NCBI GenBank assembly: GCA_905221605.1
Contig: CAJNDS010002213.1
Coordinates: forward strand, 1,266,934-1,330,933
Direction: 5' to 3'
Source: Symbiodinium natans
Lineage: Eukaryota; Sar; Dinophyceae; Suessiales; Symbiodiniaceae
Length of the DNA stretch: 64,000 nt
Within the stretch, counting starts at the first letter, position 1. The number at the start of each line of letters is the position of its first letter. The translations under genes were made by a program, and so were the position numbers. Under the pieces are notes generated by a model. The model saw only the letters and a list, made by a program, of their open reading frames with translations. It was not told the DNA's origin and did not search any database. Of this stretch, positions 61,445 through 64,000 are shown piece by piece.

Positions 61445-63995
61445 ATGTCAAGGCGCAGGTCCGGCGCCAAGAAGCCCGAGGCCGACGCGGCGGGGGCCAT
61501 GCCGGCTCCTGCTGAGCCTGATGCTTGGCGGGAGTTGCGGCAGTGCGTGGATCGCTTGAAGCAATCCAAGATGTGGGTCGAGAGCGGCGCCGAGCCACTC
61601 CCGGTGAGCGGCGTGACAGCGCTGGCCGCTGACTGGCGTGGCAGTGACATTCCACAGGATGCTTTGTGCCCGGGCTCTGACTTAATACATTTTTTGGCAA
61701 AACCTGAAGCCTTTTTTGGCCAAACCCGGAACCACATCCCTGAACTCTTTTGCGCATAGACCAACCAGGAATCCGCAGGGCTGCGGCGTGCTCGGAGATT
61801 TGCAGTGGTCGTGCCCCGGTCCAGCCGGCGCCGGGGTGGGCCTGCGTGACATCTCGGCCAGCCGTGAGTTTTGGTACAAGGGCGACAACCCGCCCGAGCT
61901 GCCGGAAACGATGGTGCTGTTCACAGATGACAGTGCAAGGCTCGGGTTTAACGTTTCAGGGCTTGAGTTCCAGCCCTGCACACCTAATAACGTTTCAGGG
62001 CTTGGGTTCCAGCCCTGCACACCTAACCATTGCAGGGGGGACTTGACACCCGTGTCGCGGGTAGTCCAACTTGCTGCCTTCATCTTTGAGTGGGATGCGG
62101 CAGTGGCAGCCGGCGAGGAGCGAGCCAAGCTGTTCGCTGCGCGTGCAGCCGCTGCTGGGAGAAAGGGTTTAGGCCTACTGCACGAGGGTTGTTTTTAATT
62201 TCTAATAAGGTTGGAGCAGTCCCGAATTTTGAGGCTCACCGCTTCAGCTTCATTCGGGCCAGCTCAGACTCGGTGGAGTCTTGGTGGCTTGTTCATCGCC
62301 GCGGAGAGGAAGTAATACGAACCTCGAGCGAGGCACTGAAAGGGTTTCGGCTTGGAAGTGTCCTAATTTCTCGGGGGGGCAGGGGGGAGCTCCCCTCTCA
62401 TCTCCTCTCCCCATCCCCTCTTCCCTCTCCCCTGTAACAACTCCAAGACAGACACATATGCAAAACACCGAAAAACACAGATAAATCACAAAGGAATTCA
62501 GTCCAGAAATTCAGGTTATCAGTTTAGGGTACAGGCTCGGGTTCCTGCTACCAGCGTTTCCCACCGCCGCGGCCAGGAGGGGAATCATTTCTCCTGCAGG
62601 TTGGCAGATCGTCTCTTCATGCCCCTCGTCAGCATGTGGCCTTGCCTTCGCTTGCCATGCACCCGCGGCTTGTGACACAAGCTCAAGCCAAGGCTACAGA
62701 AACTTCACGAATCGCTCGGTAAGCCTTCGGGCCCGGGCGACCTCTTCGAGGAGTTCCAGGCAGCAGTGAGCTGAGGATGTCAAATCTGCTGTTGGGTTTA
62801 CCTGACAGGCCCGGCTCAGGGACAGGAAGCTGAGCTTTGCCCACGTAGACAGCAAGGCTGGGCAGTCAAAGAGTTAAATACCTAAAATTTAAAAACTCCC
62901 TAAACCCAGAGCTTCTGTGGCAGGTGAGCAGCAAAGACATGATAGCGAAACTTTTGCGGCTGCGGCAGCGCTGCGTGGAAGCAGAAGTCTGGGATGAGTT
63001 CAAAATGCTGCAGCACCACGACGACTTCGGCCCCACTTGGGCAAGCCGTTGGAGCATTGCGTGCCGCGTGCTCGGGCTAGCTTCCAAGCCCGAGGAGTTT
63101 GCTTGGATGGTTCGTTCCTTGCTTTACAAGGGACTTGCCCCAAACCCTAAAGGCTTGCCCTGAGGGCCCGAGGGCCCGAAACCCCTAACCCCTAAACCCT
63201 GAACCCTAAACCCTAAGCCCTAAATCCAAAACCCGAAGCTCAGGATCCTTCGCTTTGGGCGCAAGAACGCCTGCGAAGTACCCCGGCTTCCGGCGCAAGA
63301 TCTACGAGCTGCAGAAGGAGGACCTCATTGACAGCGCCAAAGCGGTGATTGCGACGCGTGGCATGATGGTCCGGATCATCAAAGACGTGTCCACAGCAGA
63401 CAGCTCTTGGTGCGATCTCCTGGCAAAGTTTGTGGATGCGAAGCAGATGTGCTCCATAGACGCGTCGTTTCTGGAGGACATTCACGGCAGGAGCAATGAG
63501 CAGGTCGCTGTCCTTGAGTTGCTGAAAGGTATGCAGGAGCATGCGTACCTCCCGGAGTTCTATGGGGTGGCGGCCAGTCATGATTCCGTGCAGTCACAAT
63601 ACAGCGACAGTCGGATCCAGAAGCTTTGCAAAAAAGCCATCGATGAGCCGCTCTGCTGGAAGTTAGAACTGGTAATCGTTTGAACCTCACGTGCTGGCGT
63701 TGTGTGCTGACAGGCACCGGGCGACACACATGGCCCCGCTGCAGACGGCGCCCATGGTCATTGAGCCGCCAGATGTGCCGCAGCCTGATGATGCTTGGAA
63801 AGATGAGGACGTGGCAGTGCCGCAGGCAGAGACCTCTACCGTGAACGTGGGCCAGGTACCGTGAACGTGGGCCAGGTCCGCGAAGACCCGCGTGTGGTGG
63901 CGAAGAAGATGATGTTTAGATACATCAAGTTCGTCGTTGCTGACGTCATGGATTGTGGCAGCATGGAGGCCGCCCTGCAAGGGAACTCGGAATGA
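61445..63995 (+). CDS. Unrecognised multi-exon gene, possibly broken near its 3' end
   Basis: Exons: 61445 or earlier to about 61660 (MSRRRSGAKKPEADAAG; DAWRELRQCVDRLKQSKM); about 61766-61945 (LRDISASREFWYKGDNPPEL ... VLFTDDSARL); 62036-about 62160 (DLTPVSRVVQLAAFIFEWD); 62600-62718 (LPSLAMHPRLVTQAQAKA, donor GTAAGC); 62924-63131 (VSSKDMIAKLLRLRQRCVE ... FAWMVRSLLYK); 63244-about 63665 (YPGFRRKIYELQKEDLIDS ... WCDLLAKFVDAKQMC); from about 63713 (MAPLQTAPMVIEPPDVPQ ... MMFRYIKFVVADVMDCGS, TGA at 63993-63995). The 63131/63244 join uses a GA donor, and its intron contains CCCTAAA units. The protein is helical and charged with no motif I can name. A 20-bp tandem duplication at 63840-63880 shifts the last exon's frame, so the copy may be a pseudogene unless that segment is spliced. 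Confidence 0.5.
61950..62027. repeat. Two tandem 39-bp units in a short intron
   Basis: AACGTTTCAGGGCTTG(A/G) GTTCCAGCCCTGCACACCTAA is present twice. CAGGGCT and AGCCCTG pair within each unit. The 90-bp interval 61946-62035 has GT...AG ends in phase 2 but is also open in frame (13 extra codons per unit), so it can be read through. Confidence 0.85.
63840..63880. repeat. 20-bp tandem duplication in a coding exon
   Basis: ACCGTGAACGTGGGCCAGGT occurs twice in a row. Because 20 is not a multiple of 3, the second copy shifts the frame into a TGA. With one copy the frame would continue into the downstream coding segment. Confidence 0.9.
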
Positions 63996-64000
63996 AAACA

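Overview
The window looks like dinoflagellate nuclear DNA. The evidence is dispersed arrays of the 7-bp telomere-type repeat TTTAGGG/CCCTAAA, which recur every few hundred bases in both orientations from about 0.3 to 60.6 kb. The credible coding pieces I could place are all on the + strand, as in unidirectional dinoflagellate gene arrays. Introns appear to use GT, GC or GA at the 5' end with AG at the 3' end. Several genes resemble families common in that group: DUF3431, a BED/hAT-like family, and an HMG box joined to a pseudokinase. The species cannot be named from this alone. All gene models were built by eye, without transcript data.

About 0-52 kb is not simply a repeat desert. Unique islands between the telomeric arrays often read as short exons (20-120 bp) flanked by plausible splice sites. 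The best cases are: a DUF3431-like gene at about 20.0-25.7 kb, whose exons follow the family motif order; a small gene ending in a CxC/CxxC zinc-ribbon-like segment (26.5-27.2 kb); a small gene at 38.8-39.7 kb; a Gln-rich coiled-coil gene (42.8-45.2 kb) whose first introns all lie in phase 0 and consist largely of telomeric repeat; and a gene at about 45.6-49.0 kb in which a 1.09-kb tandem duplication has doubled an in-phase exon. Other islands carry single exon candidates. Often the 5' splice site is the first two bases of GTTTAGGG itself.

Repeats between the genes include a TAC microsatellite (3.6-3.9 kb), a 17-bp higher-order telomeric variant (5.0-5.4 kb), a roughly 2-kb minisatellite of 53-bp units (35.7-37.6 kb), small hairpin elements including two identical 101-bp copies, AT-rich 60-bp repeats (49.7-50.5 kb), a large inverted repeat (48.3-48.6 kb) and several segmental duplications.

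About 52-64 kb is more conventional. It has an intronless HMG-box/pseudokinase gene (52554-53765), a multi-exon BED/hAT-like gene (55.3-60.3 kb) whose zinc finger is split by an intron full of 49-bp repeats, and an unrecognised multi-exon gene (61.4-64.0 kb). The HMG gene and the hAT-like gene are both preceded by copies of the same upstream segment of about 340 bp.
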